In this document: in pieces, positions 1-12,800 of the stretch
How positions within the stretch are numbered: the first letter of the stretch is position 1
Layout of the letters: every line of letters starts with the position of its first letter
Source of the DNA: Apostichopus japonicus
Lineage: Eukaryota > Echinodermata > Holothuroidea > Aspidochirotida > Stichopodidae
DNA length: 64,000 nt
Assembly (NCBI RefSeq): GCF_037975245.1
Contig: NC_092576.1
Span: 36,112,611 to 36,176,610 of the forward strand
Direction of reading: 5' to 3'
Notes under the pieces: model-generated
Told to the model about the DNA's origin: nothing
The model's input: only the letters and a program-made list of their open reading frames with translations
The model's database searches: none
Program-made: the position numbers and the translations under genes

Positions 1-38
1 TAATTTTATTGATAATTACTATTTATTTATTTCAATAG

Positions 39-158
39 CCCGATGACATCCAGACTATTACAGAGATGTGTTCAGGTGATTTGTCCATCCTCAGGTACAC
101 CAGTGAGTCTGTACAGAGGTCAGTCATAGAGTTCCTGGTGGAAGCATCCAATCATGAC
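39..158 (+). CDS. Locus 1, exon a (40 codons), LRR-like receptor family
   Basis: An acceptor (ttcaatag) precedes and a strong donor (gtaagt) follows a 120-bp open exon that is phase 0 at both ends. It reads PDDIQTITEMCSGDLS and ends EFLVEASNHD. Exon 60762-60881 has the same length, same phases, a matching end (EIASSHN) and a similar helix-loop layout, so this is a conserved exon type. Upstream exons must lie left of the window. The helical, leucine-spaced pattern and the following exons suggest the C-terminal part of an NLR or LRR-type receptor, but I see no NACHT domain and the function is inferred. The intron that follows (159-1024) is AT-rich and holds nothing I recognise. Confidence 0.7.
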
Positions 159-1024
159 GTAAGTAAAACATAAAGGCATATATTGAATAAATACATCAAT
201 CAATACAAATTAAAATTAGATCAAACTGCTAAATGTCTTAAGAAGAGATAAGATCGCTTTAGTTATTAAATACTAAACTGTTTAAATTAGAACAAGGAAA
301 TGCAGGTTCAAATTGGTTTTATATTTGTAAGCTCAAGATAGGATAGATATATTGTGTAGGATAATAAACAATATATAATCATTTTGAAATCCTTCTTCAA
401 GGTTCTATTCAGCAAAATATTCCTGTTCATCTTACCTTAATTAATTTTATCTTTCAAACTCTTCTAAGGAAGTGCAGTATAAAATAATGATTTAAGACAA
501 AAAGGGTCAATTAATTGTTTCCTGCTTTACGGAATCGGCCGAATACTTTCCTTTCATTTAAGTTTACATTTAAAATAAAACAGAAATACATGAAGTGATT
601 GATAAACATACCTAAGAAGTAGAATACCTCAAACTGATACCTTAATATAAAATGTATAATAATTAACAGTTCACTGAAAAACTAACCCCAACTCAATCAG
701 ATCTTCCCATCACAAATTACATAAATTAAATATGATCTAATTCATTTTGAACATATCAGTTCCGGCTCATCCCTTTAACAAACATCAATTACATGTCCTG
801 TAAACAAATAGGAAATTATCTTTTTTTTAATTATTCAAACCGCTAATTATTAAAAAATTAACAAAACTAAATTCAAAATAAACAAATATGATTGTATTAA
901 TATGAAATGAAGACAACATAAAGGTTAATATTCCTAAATTAATAATAATTCCATTATTTTCAAGTATTTATCCTGTAAACAAACATGATGATATAAATTC
1001 TATTTATTATTTTCCTTTCTTCAG

Positions 1025-1233
1025 ATTCCCATATTCTGTGTGAAGCTGGTCTGGTCCTTTAGTAAGATTGATGAAGATGGAAACATTATCCTATCCTCTG
1101 GTCTCTCTCTACCAATCCTAAAATCAATGAAGAGGATGTCCATACAGTTAGAGAAAGGGAGAGAAATGAATAAACATGAAGTTAATGGAATATTTAACTA
1201 TGTACAACACTCTCAAAGATTCAAGAAACTGGA
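1025..1233 (+). CDS. Locus 1, exon b (LRR-like core)
   Basis: The exon lies between a pyrimidine-rich acceptor (tttcttcag) and a gtaagta donor. It is 209 bp, phase 0 in and two bases over at the end. It reads IPIFCVKLVWSF, then DEDGNIILSSGLSLPIL, then KGREMNKHEVNGIF and SQRFKKLE. Exon 42505-42701 aligns along most of its length (NITLENGKLVP, NGKEFTQDQFIGIL, CKRLKKLS) and ends in the same phase. The ending 'RFKKLE' joined to 'CLLP' of exon c resembles the LxxLxLxxCxL signature of ribonuclease-inhibitor-type leucine-rich repeats. An ATG at 1040 is internal and is not the start. The intron that follows (1234-4506) carries the 2870-4030 duplication and nothing else I can name. Confidence 0.78.
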
Positions 1234-2869
1234 GTAAGTATAATTAATAAATGAGTAGATAATATTAGTAATTAATAAAATAAATAGTTAATATTATGAT
1301 TTTAACAAAATAGGAATTGTTAATTTAGTAATTATTTTTGGTTCCCGCGGGGCGGGTCACGTAAACATCACACACACACTGTAGAGTTTATAGAGATAAT
1401 ATAAGGGTTATTGGCCTTGTAGGTTTGGGAGGGAGGGTGGTAGGTTGGGGAAGGGGGGGGGGGGTTGTTTGCAAGGGACAGGAAAATACTGCAATGTTAG
1501 TAAGGATCTACATTAAAATCTTAGAGATTATTATTTAAACAGATGTACTGTGTTTGTTTCTATTAGTATATTCTGCAAACAATGGGAATTGAAGAGACAA
1601 AATATATAAATGTTATTTTGAGTGTTATTTACATATATAAAGCTACATTGTGTGTCCTAGTAATCCCTATTGAAAAATCTAACCTGTCATATATGCAGTA
1701 TACACCCAATACTGTACACATTTATATCATACATTTTTACGTTAAAAATTTCCTCTTTTCTACTCAGTACACATTTAGTTTTATCGCAAAAGTCTATTGA
1801 ACTTATTTCATCATTTTTTTTTCTTGCTAAGTATGAACGCTGACTGTACTGACACTTTCAATAGTTTAACATTTTCTTTTGTTCAACAGCTGTCAATCAA
1901 ATACTTGAACGATACAATGAAAAGAAGTTGTATTCAATGAAGTAGACGCGCGCGTCCTTTATTAATACACCTGGAATTTACTGACAAACAAGTCCCCGGA
2001 GATTGTAATAAATACGTCACGTCTAAGCACTGTCTGGTTTTAAATCGTTGGTAGGCTAGTCCTTACTGATGAAATTTCTGTCTTTGTCCGGTTGCGGGGG
2101 TCCGGGAGACAGAACTGTTTACCCTGCGGTACCTTCCCATCAAATTTGTAGAAAATTGGTCGTTTGGGAAGTGTTTTGGACTCAAAATTAGACATACACA
2201 AAATAAGACACACACCAACACGTTTGACACCCTCTCAGTCATGGACTTCCGGCTGCTCCAGGGTACCCTACCATGGGTGACATTAGAGAAGCACCTCAGG
2301 AAAATTAACCATTACCATGGCAAACGTTGCTATGACAACTGACATAGCTGCCCTATGGCCCAACTGGCAAAGGACCTACACTATATTATTCTCCTCATTG
2401 GAGCGATGAGATCATAATAAATAAAACAAAGATAATATCTTATAATATATAACAGATAGGAATGATGAAAGCAATTACAACAGAAAGGTAGTAATGTGTC
2501 ACGTGACATCAGCTTCAGTACCTATTCATATACACCTGTTTTTTACCATGCATACATTTATTAAATGTACTGCTGAAGGTCATTTTGACAATCGGTCAAC
2601 CTGTATGATAATTTTAGCAATACCAATATGTTGGAGACGGCAAAAACATAAATATATATCAAATCAATTTTCTAACATGTCGTTAGGCTATTTACAACGG
2701 CGAAGGCAATGTCGATACATTTCTTATCAGTTGTATTTCATGACTTTTTTGGTCACACGTCAATTTTTGCCCGACTCATTCTAGTGTCTAGCATATTTAC
2801 TGTTTAAAATATAGGCCTATTACATACGATAGAACAGTAGATACAAGTCTAAGCGTAAAGTAATTTATG

Positions 2870-4030
2870 GATGTAAGTGTGTGTTTGTGAAAAGTAAATA
2901 AAATATATAATAATATAATATATAATTAATAAAAGAAATATTTTAGCAAACTGTACACCTTCAATTGTCCCAACATTAATTTTAAATTATCAGTCCAATC
3001 TGCAATTAGAATATTTAGAATGCCAGATGACAATCGTTAATTTGGACATAGATTAAGAAAGGCGCAAACCGATTATTAACCGTCCGGTGGATAAATGTAT
3101 TCTTTTAACAGTTCTGGTGTGATATTACAATAGGATTTGTGATATGTATAAATGGGGAATTTTGATACCAATAATCGTTTGCAGAAACATTTTAACTGAC
3201 GAATTAAAACACAACCAGACATAATTGGCCTAATTAACAGTCACTCTTTTATCGGGGATCGCTGATTATGACTGGATTTCCTAAGTAGAAATTCCAATAT
3301 GGGCGTGGCCTACTATACTATATATCTCGATATCGCATTTGAAAAGAGACGTAAGCTTCTTGTTTACATACCGCGGACGTTGTATACGTCACGGTATCTT
3401 ACTCAGCATTATTCGAAAGTTATCATGTCTATCAAATAGAATGTGTGTGTATAGGGTAGGGGTGAGAGGGGTGCTCTGGTAACAGCATTGGAACTGGTCT
3501 TCAGCAGGCGTTACGTTAGTTTTCGTTTCATTTGCCGAATTGAATATGCATATTTTAATTCTAATTATATAGATAAAGGATGTAAGTGTATGTTTGTGGA
3601 AAAAAAATAGTGTCGCGTTATATTTAGCAAACTTTACGCCTTCAAGTTCCATAATTATTTTTAAATTATCAATCCGATCTGCGATTAGACTGTTTAGAAG
3701 GCCAGATGAAAATTGTTAGTTTGGAAATAGATTAAAAATGGCGAAAACCGATGATTAAGATCAACCGTCCGCTGATAAATGTATTCTTTTAACAGTTCTG
3801 GTGTGATATAACAATAGATATGTGATGTGTATAAATGGGGAATTTTGATTCCAATAATAATTTGCCGAAACGTTTAAACTGACCTTCAACACAACCGGAC
3901 ATGGCCTAATTAACATTCACCTTTATATCGGGGATCGCTGAATATGACTGGATTTGCTAAGTAGAACTGCGAAAATGGGCGTGGCTTGCCGTACTATATA
4001 TCTCGATATAGCATTTAAAAAGAGATTAAA
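2870..4030. repeat. Intronic tandem duplication, two ~480-bp units
   Basis: About 2870-3350 and 3572-4030 are diverged direct copies, offset by about 680 bp. Matching landmarks in order are tagcaaact near 2945 and 3625, the block around attcttttaacagttctggt at about 3098 and 3782, and gggcgtggc at about 3301 and 3977, followed by actatatatctcgata. Order and spacing are kept throughout, so this is one segmental duplication inside the b-c intron of locus 1. No open frame is conserved between the copies. The best-kept stretch, a GC-box-like gggcgtggc followed by a TATA-like tract, might be regulatory, but that is speculation. Confidence 0.8.
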
Positions 4031-4506
4031 CTTGCCATTCAAGATATGAAAAACCTCAAATATCACAAAAACTTCTCTGGAATTCCAACACAACTTTATT
4101 TTTGCTATGCAGAGGTAAACATTTACTAAAGAAGTCGTATATTAGCTTGTGACTTGTCATTGCGTTAATCATATAAATGTAACTTTGAATTGCATACATG
4201 TAGGCCTACAATGACTTGCTTGAATTGATTTGACAACGCCAGTTTGTTATTAATAATTGAAATAAATATCACCTGTATGAACGCCTTTTAGGTTCGTGAG
4301 AAAATTATCAATTTGTTATCATGTATATTATTAAGTTGGTATTAAAAGTAATGACGTTGTCATGCGTTCCATGTTTCATTCCCTTATTGTAATTATAATT
4401 ATTATTATTTTGGCTTTTTTAATATAATTTTGATTGTGTCTATAAAAGACGCTGCAAAATAATCCCGCATTGTTTTAATGATTGTATCTCTTTTCTGTCG
4501 TTTCAG

Positions 4507-4583
4507 TCTAATTAATTGTCTGCTGCCCTCATCAATTCCGATCGACCCATCTTTATACGCATTGAAATCTCGGGGTGTTAAAG
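4507..4583 (+). CDS. Locus 1, exon c (77 bp)
   Basis: The exon follows a good acceptor (tctgtcgtttcag) and is 77 bp, exactly the length of exon c in locus 2 (43139-43215). One base completes the codon left by exon b, 25 codons follow, and one base is left over, as in locus 2. It reads LINCLLPSSIPIDPSL and ends LKSRGVK; the partner reads FIDCLLPLSLFVGALSPL. The shared CLLP core sits where an LRR consensus places its conserved cysteine and leucine. The donor gtgcag is weaker than the gtgaga of locus 2, so splicing here may be inefficient. The intron that follows (4584-5489) shows nothing further. Confidence 0.75.
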
Positions 4584-5489
4584 GTGCAGTATATTACACA
4601 TTTAATCATCCTTTTTACATTGCTAATTGTTAAGTACAGTTGGCTTTCCCTCTAGAAGTCTACATAGTACACACGTGACGTATGGTATGTGACTGTGCTA
4701 CAAGGGAGAGAATCAACTTGATTTAAACAATAAGGAAATTTAATAACGAATATTATGTCAGACAACTCAAATCAACAAAAAATAGAATGCAGTCAAATTA
4801 AGGAATATAATTTATAACGAGTTAAGGTAGCGAATCATTCCCGTTTTGGTCAGTATGCATCGTAAAATATATTACTCAATACACCTGACGTCCTATACAG
4901 TGTATAAAAGTAGTTCTTTGTTAGATGTTATTACAAACACATAATTATGAGATTACGACAAACTTTCCCCTAAATTCGAAAATGTTTTCGTAATTTCGAA
5001 AAGCTTTTGAGTTTGTTCGAACTACTGATTACAGTTCCCGAGCATACATGCAGTCCAACCAATAACAGTGTTACTATCGCACACACATTTACGCCCGCCC
5101 TCAACCGCTATCGAAAAAGGCAACTTACGCCTCTGGTTGTATATCTATATATAGCTGTCTTAAGCTGAGAAAGCCCGGATTTTATCCCCGTGCAGCCATT
5201 TCTTGAAAATTGTGTTTTCGAAATTGATATTTATTGCCAGCCAGTTACTGGGGTCTGTGATTTTTCAGTTTCGAAGACCGATGTACACCACTCACTATGT
5301 ATAATGATTATAACAAATTGTTTTTTACCCCACTGGGGTAAACATATTGCTCTTTGCCAAGTTTCTTCACCCCCCCCCTTCCCTCATCCCAGTTTGGTTT
5401 TAACTCTCTTCACACAATAATGCAACATACTCACATTGTTTCAGTATACTTGTTTTCATGAGCACACAGATTTGTTTTGTTGTTTTTAG

Positions 5490-5560
5490 TCTTCTGGATA
5501 CCTGATCATAATAATTGGCATCAACAATATCTGCTGAACCTTGACACTGGTCGTTGGAAG
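5490..5560 (+). CDS. Locus 1, exon d
   Basis: The exon runs from an acceptor (ttgtttttag) to a gtaagta donor and is 71 bp. Two bases finish the split valine codon, and it ends in phase 0. It reads FWIPDHNNWHQQYLLNLDTG then RWK. Exon d of locus 2 (43436-43530) reads SWTPTEHGFTFHLDSSRG then KW and ends in the same phase. If the donor is not used, the frame stays open to 5812 and reads a hydrophobic stretch (about 5561-5620). That could be a retained-intron end or chance. No further exon of this locus is visible downstream, where a satellite begins at about 5740. Confidence 0.7.
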
Positions 5561-5739
5561 GTAAGTACCGTGTCATTCCTGTTAACATTTTTTTTAGCCG
5601 TGTTAATGAGTATGAGTTGTTGCTATAGAAACACAGTAACATCAATAGTTCACGATGGCGTCCTGGAACCCTTTTCTCAATTTATGACAAAGTACTGTAG
5701 AATCACCCTTTGGGCGAGAGATTCATGTTACATTATATT

Positions 5740-7770
5740 ACATTACAATGCAATGAAGGGATTAAAGCGATGTAGTAAAAAAATATTAGCATACATGCAC
5801 AGATTGAATTAAGGGACGCAGTCAAGGAATATGACTAAACATACACTGATTGGATTAGAGGGATGTAGTCAACAGATATTAGTGAACATGCAATGGGTGG
5901 ATAATAGTGTTGTAGTAAACAAATATTACTAACATACACAGGGATATAGGGGATGTAGTCCACAAATATTAGTTAACAAGCTAGGGGTGGATTAGAGTGA
6001 TGTAGTCAAAAAATATTACTAAACAAGTGATGGGTGAATTATAGTAATGTTTTCAACAAATATTACTAAAGATACAATGAATGGATTAAAGGGATGTAGT
6101 CAAAAAATGTTAGTTAACATGCAATGGGTGAATAAGAGTGATGTAGTAAACAAATATTAGTAAACAAACACTGAGTGGATTGAAAGGATGTAGTCAAAAA
6201 ATATTAGTTAACATACAATGAGTGGATTAAATGGATGTAGTCAACACTTATTAGTTAACATACAATGAGTGGATTAAAGTGATGTAGTCAACAAATATTA
6301 CAAACATACACATGGTTTAAAGGGATGTAATCAACAAATATTAGTAAACAAACACTCAGTTGATTGAAGGGATGTAATAAACAAATATTACTAAACAGAC
6401 ACTGAATGGGTTAAAGGAATGTAGTCAACAAATATTACTAACATACACAGATGGATTCAAGCGATGTAGTCAGCAAATATTAGTAAGCAAGTGATGGTGG
6501 TTTAGATTGATGTAGTCAACAAGTAGTACTAACATACATTGTGTGGATTGAAGGGATGTAGTCAGCAAATATGATTAAACATACACTGAATGGATTAAAG
6601 GGATGTAGTCAACAAATATTACTAACATATACAGGGATTAAGAGGATGTAGTCAACAATTATTAGTAAACAAACAATGAGTGGATTAGAGTGATGAAGTC
6701 AACAATGTAACTAAATAAGCATTGGGTGGCTTAACAGGATGAGTCAATAATTATTGGTAAACATTCAATGGGTGGATTACAGTGATGTGGTCAACAGATG
6801 TTACTAACATACACTTAGTGGAGGGATGTAGTCACACATATTTCTAAACATACGATGGGTGGATTAAAGGGATGTAGTCAACAAATATTACCAACATACA
6901 CTGAGTGGACTAAAGGGATGTAGTCAAAAAATATTACTAACATACACTGAGTGGATTAAAGGGATGTAGTCAAAAAATATCACTAAGATACACAGAGTGG
7001 ATTAAAGGGATAGGTTCAACAAATATTACTAAGTATACACTGGATTTAAGGGATTAGTCAACAGTTATTACTAAATATACACTGAGTGGATTAAAGGGAT
7101 GTAGTAAACAAATATTACTAACATACACTGAGTGGATTAAAGTTATGTAGTCAACAAATATAACTAAATATACACTGGGTGGTTTAAAAGGTTGTAGTCA
7201 ACAAATATTACTAAATAAACACTGGGTGGATTAAAGGGTTCTAGTCAACAAATATTACTCAATATACACTGAGTGGATGAGAGTTATGTAGTCAACAACT
7301 ATTACTAAATATACACTGGATGGATTAAAGGAATGTAGTCACCAAATAATAAATAAACACTGGGTGGATTTAAGGGTTCTAGTAAACAAATATTACTAAC
7401 ATACACTGAATGGATTAAAGGGATGTAGTCAACATATATAACTAAATAAACACTGGATGTATTAAAGGGATGTTGTCAACTAATATTACTAAATATTCAC
7501 TGAGTGGATTAAAGGGATGTAGTTAACAAACATTACTAAATAAACACTGAGTGGGTTCAAGGGATGTAGTCAACAAATATTACTAAACAAGCAATAGGGG
7601 GATTAAAGGGATATAGAAAAGAAATATTACTAACATATACTGAGTGGATTAAAGGAATATAGTCAACAAATATAACTAACCTGTAATGGATGGATTAAAG
7701 GGATGTTGTCAACAAATATTACTAAATATACATTGGATGGATTAAATTGATGCAGTCAACACAAATTTGG
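5740..7770. repeat. Tandem satellite, ~46-47-bp unit, about 40 copies
   Basis: A unit built around gggatgtagtcaacaaata, then ttactaacatacactgagtg and gattaaa repeats head to tail. Units vary by point changes and small indels and are most alike between about 6840 and 7760. After 7770 the pattern decays, with isolated look-alikes (agtcaac, attactaa) to about 8600. Copy number is estimated from the span divided by the unit length. The array starts about 180 bp after exon d of locus 1. It contains no long open frame. Confidence 0.92.
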
Positions 7771-9115
7771 ACTGAAATGATACATACAATTGGTTTATCA
7801 AGAACTAAAAAAACTAAAATCATGCAATCAATGGACTTAAATTGACTTTATCAACACTGAATGAGGTACATCAACGTTATGTGGTGAGCAATCATTGCTA
7901 AAGATTGAATGAGTGGATTGGATCGATATAACTATTTTACATGATTATTCACTGTGTTGTCAACAGAACAATGTGGTGGATGCTTGGTCTGTTAATTTTC
8001 TCCTTGCTCAAGTTCAGGATCAGTGAATTTCTAACAAATAAACAATATATTACAGAACATATGCCGTACATAGTGTAAGTTGTTTTACGTGAAGTCTAAT
8101 TATCAACAAAATGTTACAAATACAGCAACGAGTAAATAAGAGAGGTCAGGTTCCAAGGGGACTGGAGTTCGTGGAGTCTATAGTCCCAGTACTGGGTCAT
8201 TTTGGGAATTGCTCGGGAAAATTTGGAGTTGGCAAGAAGCAATATGGTATATGGACAGTGCAAACACGAAGGCAAGGAACGAAAACTGACTTGAGATACT
8301 GTACTAGTAAGGATTCAGTGTGTGGAACAGAGGGAATTAGTGCACGAGTTAGGTCTAGTTAGGTCATCTAAAGATTTGGCAATTGAATGTAGCATATGGC
8401 TTTAATTAATCATTCCAGAAGTCTGGATGAAGTTCCAATGTAGTAAACATAGGTTACAAACCGTTTAATGGGAATAGTATAAAGTGTAGTAACAGTCACC
8501 GTGGTAAAGTGATGACGTATTAGTATACTGATATTACCTACCTAATAGTGAGAGGTTTAAAGTCATGTAAAGAACAAATATAACTAAACAATCATATAGA
8601 TATTGGTTAAAATGGCAAAAATGAACACACAAACTTCTCATCATCCAATGAGTAGAGTAAAGTGATAGTAATCAATCATATATCTCCAACAATCCAATCA
8701 AGCACTCGGTAATTAACGGTACATTAAAACAAAACACATATATCGGTACTCATCTATATTAGCGACTGAAAGTAATTAGCAAATCAGTATAATGAATCAT
8801 CAAGCAGAAATGTCATATTAATGTATTCCTTCTTAACATAATATTTATCATTGATGGTAAGGATTAAATGTGTAAAGAAGAAGCAACTCATTAACTTATT
8901 AGTAGACATTAGTCCTTTGTATAATAGTTTCCACTCTTATCAATCCACATATCTAAAAGTTATGACTGCCCCCCCCCCAACCCTAAAAAACCCTAAAACA
9001 ATGTAACTGACTAGGCTTATTACCCACGCATTAAATGTCCAATATTTTTCTTCTTCGTCCTGTAGAAGGAAGGAAACTGGTAGATGAATCCAACAAGCAC
9101 TTGTTTCTGAAGACA
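7771..9115. other. No gene seen; decayed satellite edge
   Basis: The first part is degenerate satellite. An open frame at 8111-8362 (83 codons) has no start context, splice sites or family resemblance that I can support. The stretch before 9115 is AT-rich and unassigned, with a short poly-C run near 8970. Confidence 0.5.
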
Positions 9116-9119
9116 ACCT

Positions 9120-9840
9120 GATATGATCCTTCTCAAATCTCAGCAAGTTCAGCGCCTTCAAAGTAAAGCTGTGCGTTTGGTGTTTTCTTGCGGACGTGGT
9201 CGGCGCTCTTGCCAGCTTATGTGTACTCTACATTGGCTACCGGTTAAGGACATGATTAGTATACAACATTCTTTTGTTTGTTTTAAATCTCTGCATGGTG
9301 ATCACCATGGGAGCCTCGAGGCTCCCAGCTATCTGATTGATTTTCTTTCTTTGTATAATGTTTCTGAAGCGCCATCAAAATAAAGCTGTGCGTTTGGTGT
9401 TTTCTTGCGGACGTGATCGGCGCTCTTCCCAGCTTCTGTGTACTCTACACTGGCTGCTGGTTAAGGACAGGATAAGGTACAAATTGCTTTTGTATGTTTT
9501 TAAATGTCTGCATGGTGAGGCTCCCAGCTATCTGATTGATTTTCTTTCTTTGTATAATGCTCTTCTAAGTAATGTTGATGGTTTGAGACGTAGACTGCGC
9601 TACTCATCTGAGACCACCAGACTCATGATTCTACGCTCAGAGCGTAAAACGGGTGATACATATTTTCAAGTTATTGGTCCCGTTTTTATTTACAGCGCAG
9701 TAATGTTTGTATATATTGCTAAGATTGGTGTTTGTTTTTATTGTGTAAGTTATTTTTGTTTCCGTAAAGCGCTCTGATCTTTTGTAGAGCGCTGTATCAA
9801 ATACATAATAATTATAATCATCATAATAATAATAATAAAT
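9120..9840 (+). mobile_element. LINE 3' end with an internal ~240-bp tandem duplication
   Basis: Two successive frames carry the hallmark tail of a non-LTR retrotransposon reverse-transcriptase ORF: QRLQSKAVRLVFSCGR, then CTLHWLPVKD, then FKSLHG. The second copy (from about 9370) continues with LLYVFKCLHGEAPSYLIDFL. This matches the usual LQ.vQNaAaRLv...LHWLPV..RI.yKilll.fK.LhG.aPsYL.dl pattern. Blocks at about 9157-9350 and 9370-9555 are near-identical, so part of the ORF is duplicated in tandem. The first copy also holds a small extra insert near 9300. The 3' end (aaagcgct...agagcgctgtatcaaa followed by ATA/ATAA repeats) is a typical LINE tail. It is 5'-truncated and dead. Confidence 0.85.
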
Positions 9841-12800
9841 GTTCAGTACTATACACCAAGGAAGATGACTAAATCACAGAACTGTTAACAGTGGCGATAA
9901 AATACAGGAAGTGAAGCATAAACACATCCATCATGATGTCACCAGTAATTCATAAAACCTAGGCCCTCGGTATCTATATTCTCTTTGGCATGCATCCCTA
10001 CCTTACCCCCTTCGCTACCTCTTCACTCTAACATAATGCCTCTAGTCTGATCTCAAACTAGTCTAACTGCCTTCTTTTTTCATTTACCTTCAGTGGTGTA
10101 AGAGTTATTATCCACCGCTTAATTCACCGAAAACCGCCTTCTTGAATTTTGCATAGGACGAACTGGGAGGGTGAGGGAATTTAGATCGATATATGTATAT
10201 ATAATTGTGGCTAATGTCTTCGTTAGTTTTTTTGCATTTTTATCACCATCGCTGTTTTAATGTATTGTGTAGATATTTCTTCTTAGGGAACTGCTTTATA
10301 TACATGTTTTTTTTTCTCATTAAAATCACAATAATCGTTTTTAACTAACTAGGTTCGATGCTGATATTTCAAATTTCTTCATTCCGTTCAAAAATTATTG
10401 TCTTATATTACTTCATCGGTATTTCTTCCTCTACCGATTACAGAGAATGAAACATTAATGTCAGAATGACGTGCTTAGCAATTAGTTACACTGGAAAAAA
10501 GTTAACTCATGTGTGACAAAAAAAAATCAATATTTTCATGAAATTGTACTTGATGGAGTAATAACAAAGAAAATGGAATCTAGATGTGTTTGGCTCACTC
10601 AGTTTTGAGATTTTTACATTGTGACATAAGTATAGTTTGAAAGAAAGATTATTTAACACTGTAGATAAAGTTAAGGTTCGTGGTAGTGGTAAAGAGACGT
10701 AGGTTTTTAGGTTCCAATGTGTAATTGAACTGGTTTCAGCAGTGGTGTAGGTGTCAAATAAGTACAAACACCACCAACATGACACCAGGAATATTGAAGA
10801 ATGGACTCTCTCATTAACAGTCTTTATGGAGTTTACCTCTGTGGCAATTACTTTAGCGATTTCGGTTGTGATATAAATATAGTACTTGGAGAACGATAAT
10901 CGGTACGTGAGTGGATATGGATGGTGTCAGTCAAGGATTCAGTGTTGGAGTACGGAGTATATGACGATTTAATTACGTCATCGACATGTCCAAACTGAAT
11001 CAGTACGTCTACTCATCTCTTGGAAAATTACAAATATCTTACGACAAGAAAATCGAGAACTTGACGTAAAATGTGTAAAAAATGACGAAATCAATAGTTA
11101 GTGGAATTACACATTTCAGAGGAATGATATAACTATTACATTATGTAGCTACTATTATTTTAATATACAATTAAGTGTAAAAGTAAGTTTCTTAACGAAT
11201 CATGAATTCAAATATAAAGAACATGAATTATCCATTCTTTACATTGTAATTCATTTTAAATGAATATATTTATTTTTACGAATTAATGAACTTTGTTGAT
11301 ATAAGTGTAAACTCTTTGATGTATTTTGTATATGTCATACAAAATATTAAGGAATGACAATATTGTGAGAGTGTTCGGCTTCTTAACGCTTTCTGTAAAA
11401 TATCCATTGCAAAGACAAAATATTAGGACAATATTAATATGTGATTGCTTGTTAATTGTAATATAGTCCTAATGTAAATTATACTTATCTTTGACTGATT
11501 TCCCAGAACCTTATGTAAGAATCTTATAGGATCGGTTGTCATATTACACTACTCTGATTGGTGGAAAGTGAACATGTGATGGTTATACTACATCCTTTAT
11601 TTCTCAAACGACGATGTTTCATTGTACGTAAAAATCTTTTAAGTTTTGATAAAGGTTGAAGTAAATCATCTGTGAATTTACTATTTACTTCATTAACACC
11701 TTAATTGTTTTTGTGTTTTCAACTTTAATTCGTCGTCCCGCGTGATATCACCAACTTTAAAATAGGGCCTTACTTGACCAGGAGTTAAAGGTCAAAAGGT
11801 CAATTAATTGATAGACCCATTCAGAAATATTCTCTACGGATGTACGGAAGTGCACAAATGAGCGGAGATGTAAAACTTCGAAACAGGTGATTAGGTTAAT
11901 GGACGATTCATGTTACACGGCATGTTGGGGACTCACATATGTCCTGACGAGGTATGGGTGTCAGGGAACTTGATGCGCAGCGTCAATAGCCAATGACTCT
12001 GTGCATGAGAAAACTCGTATTTTGAGGGGCACCGTAGTTGTAGTGGACAGATGCACGGACAACGTTCCAACCTGTGGGTAAATAATCTTTCGGAAGTTCG
12101 TCAGCCCAATGATACAATTAATTTTAGAGCAATGGTTTATTCAACTGTTTATCAAACAATGCATTCACTGTACGGCCCAACGCTGCAGAAACACGTAGAA
12201 TGGATATACTACACTGGAGGGTTCTATTGATTTCCCTCCTTATATTTGAAATACACGATGTTTATTATTTCACCTTTTTATATTAGTTATACTTCCTGTT
12301 AACGTATTTGATAACTCCTTTTTATAAATTTTATATTAATTCTGGAATGAATAAATCAAATCAAATCATGTGCTGCTGCTCCTCATTTAATACCAAGCAA
12401 GACATTTACACTCTTTCAGTGCGGTGCGCAAAGGATCACCGGGAAAATACCCCCCAACCCTTTCTCACAAACAAACTTCCTATCATCATTCGGGTAAAAT
12501 GTGCAGTCGGGTCATTTAAACATTCAACCGGGAAAATTAGTTCACAACTACGGGTGCATGCCCCACCCTTTCCACCTGCCCCTCCCTTTTCAGCCTCACA
12601 CAAAATATATATTAGTGTAACCTTGATTTTAAAGAGATAATAATATAGACCTAAGTTAAGTTATACTTAGGATAAATGCACTAATTGACATCTACAAATT
12701 TATTTTTTTGCTGGATGACAGGGGGTGGAGGGTGCACTCATACCCCTAACATTGGAATAGAATTTACAGATCCCAAGGTTGCACCCCTCTTTTATAAAAT

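Noticed and set aside
5561-5812. Hydrophobic extension after exon d of locus 1 as a membrane anchor
   Set aside because: It begins with a strong gtaagta donor and is not conserved in locus 2; probably intron read-through.
5740-7770. CRISPR-like array
   Set aside because: Repeats are contiguous without unique spacers, and the genome is eukaryotic.
8111-8362. 83-codon open frame
   Set aside because: No splice sites, family resemblance or neighbours; within the chance range.
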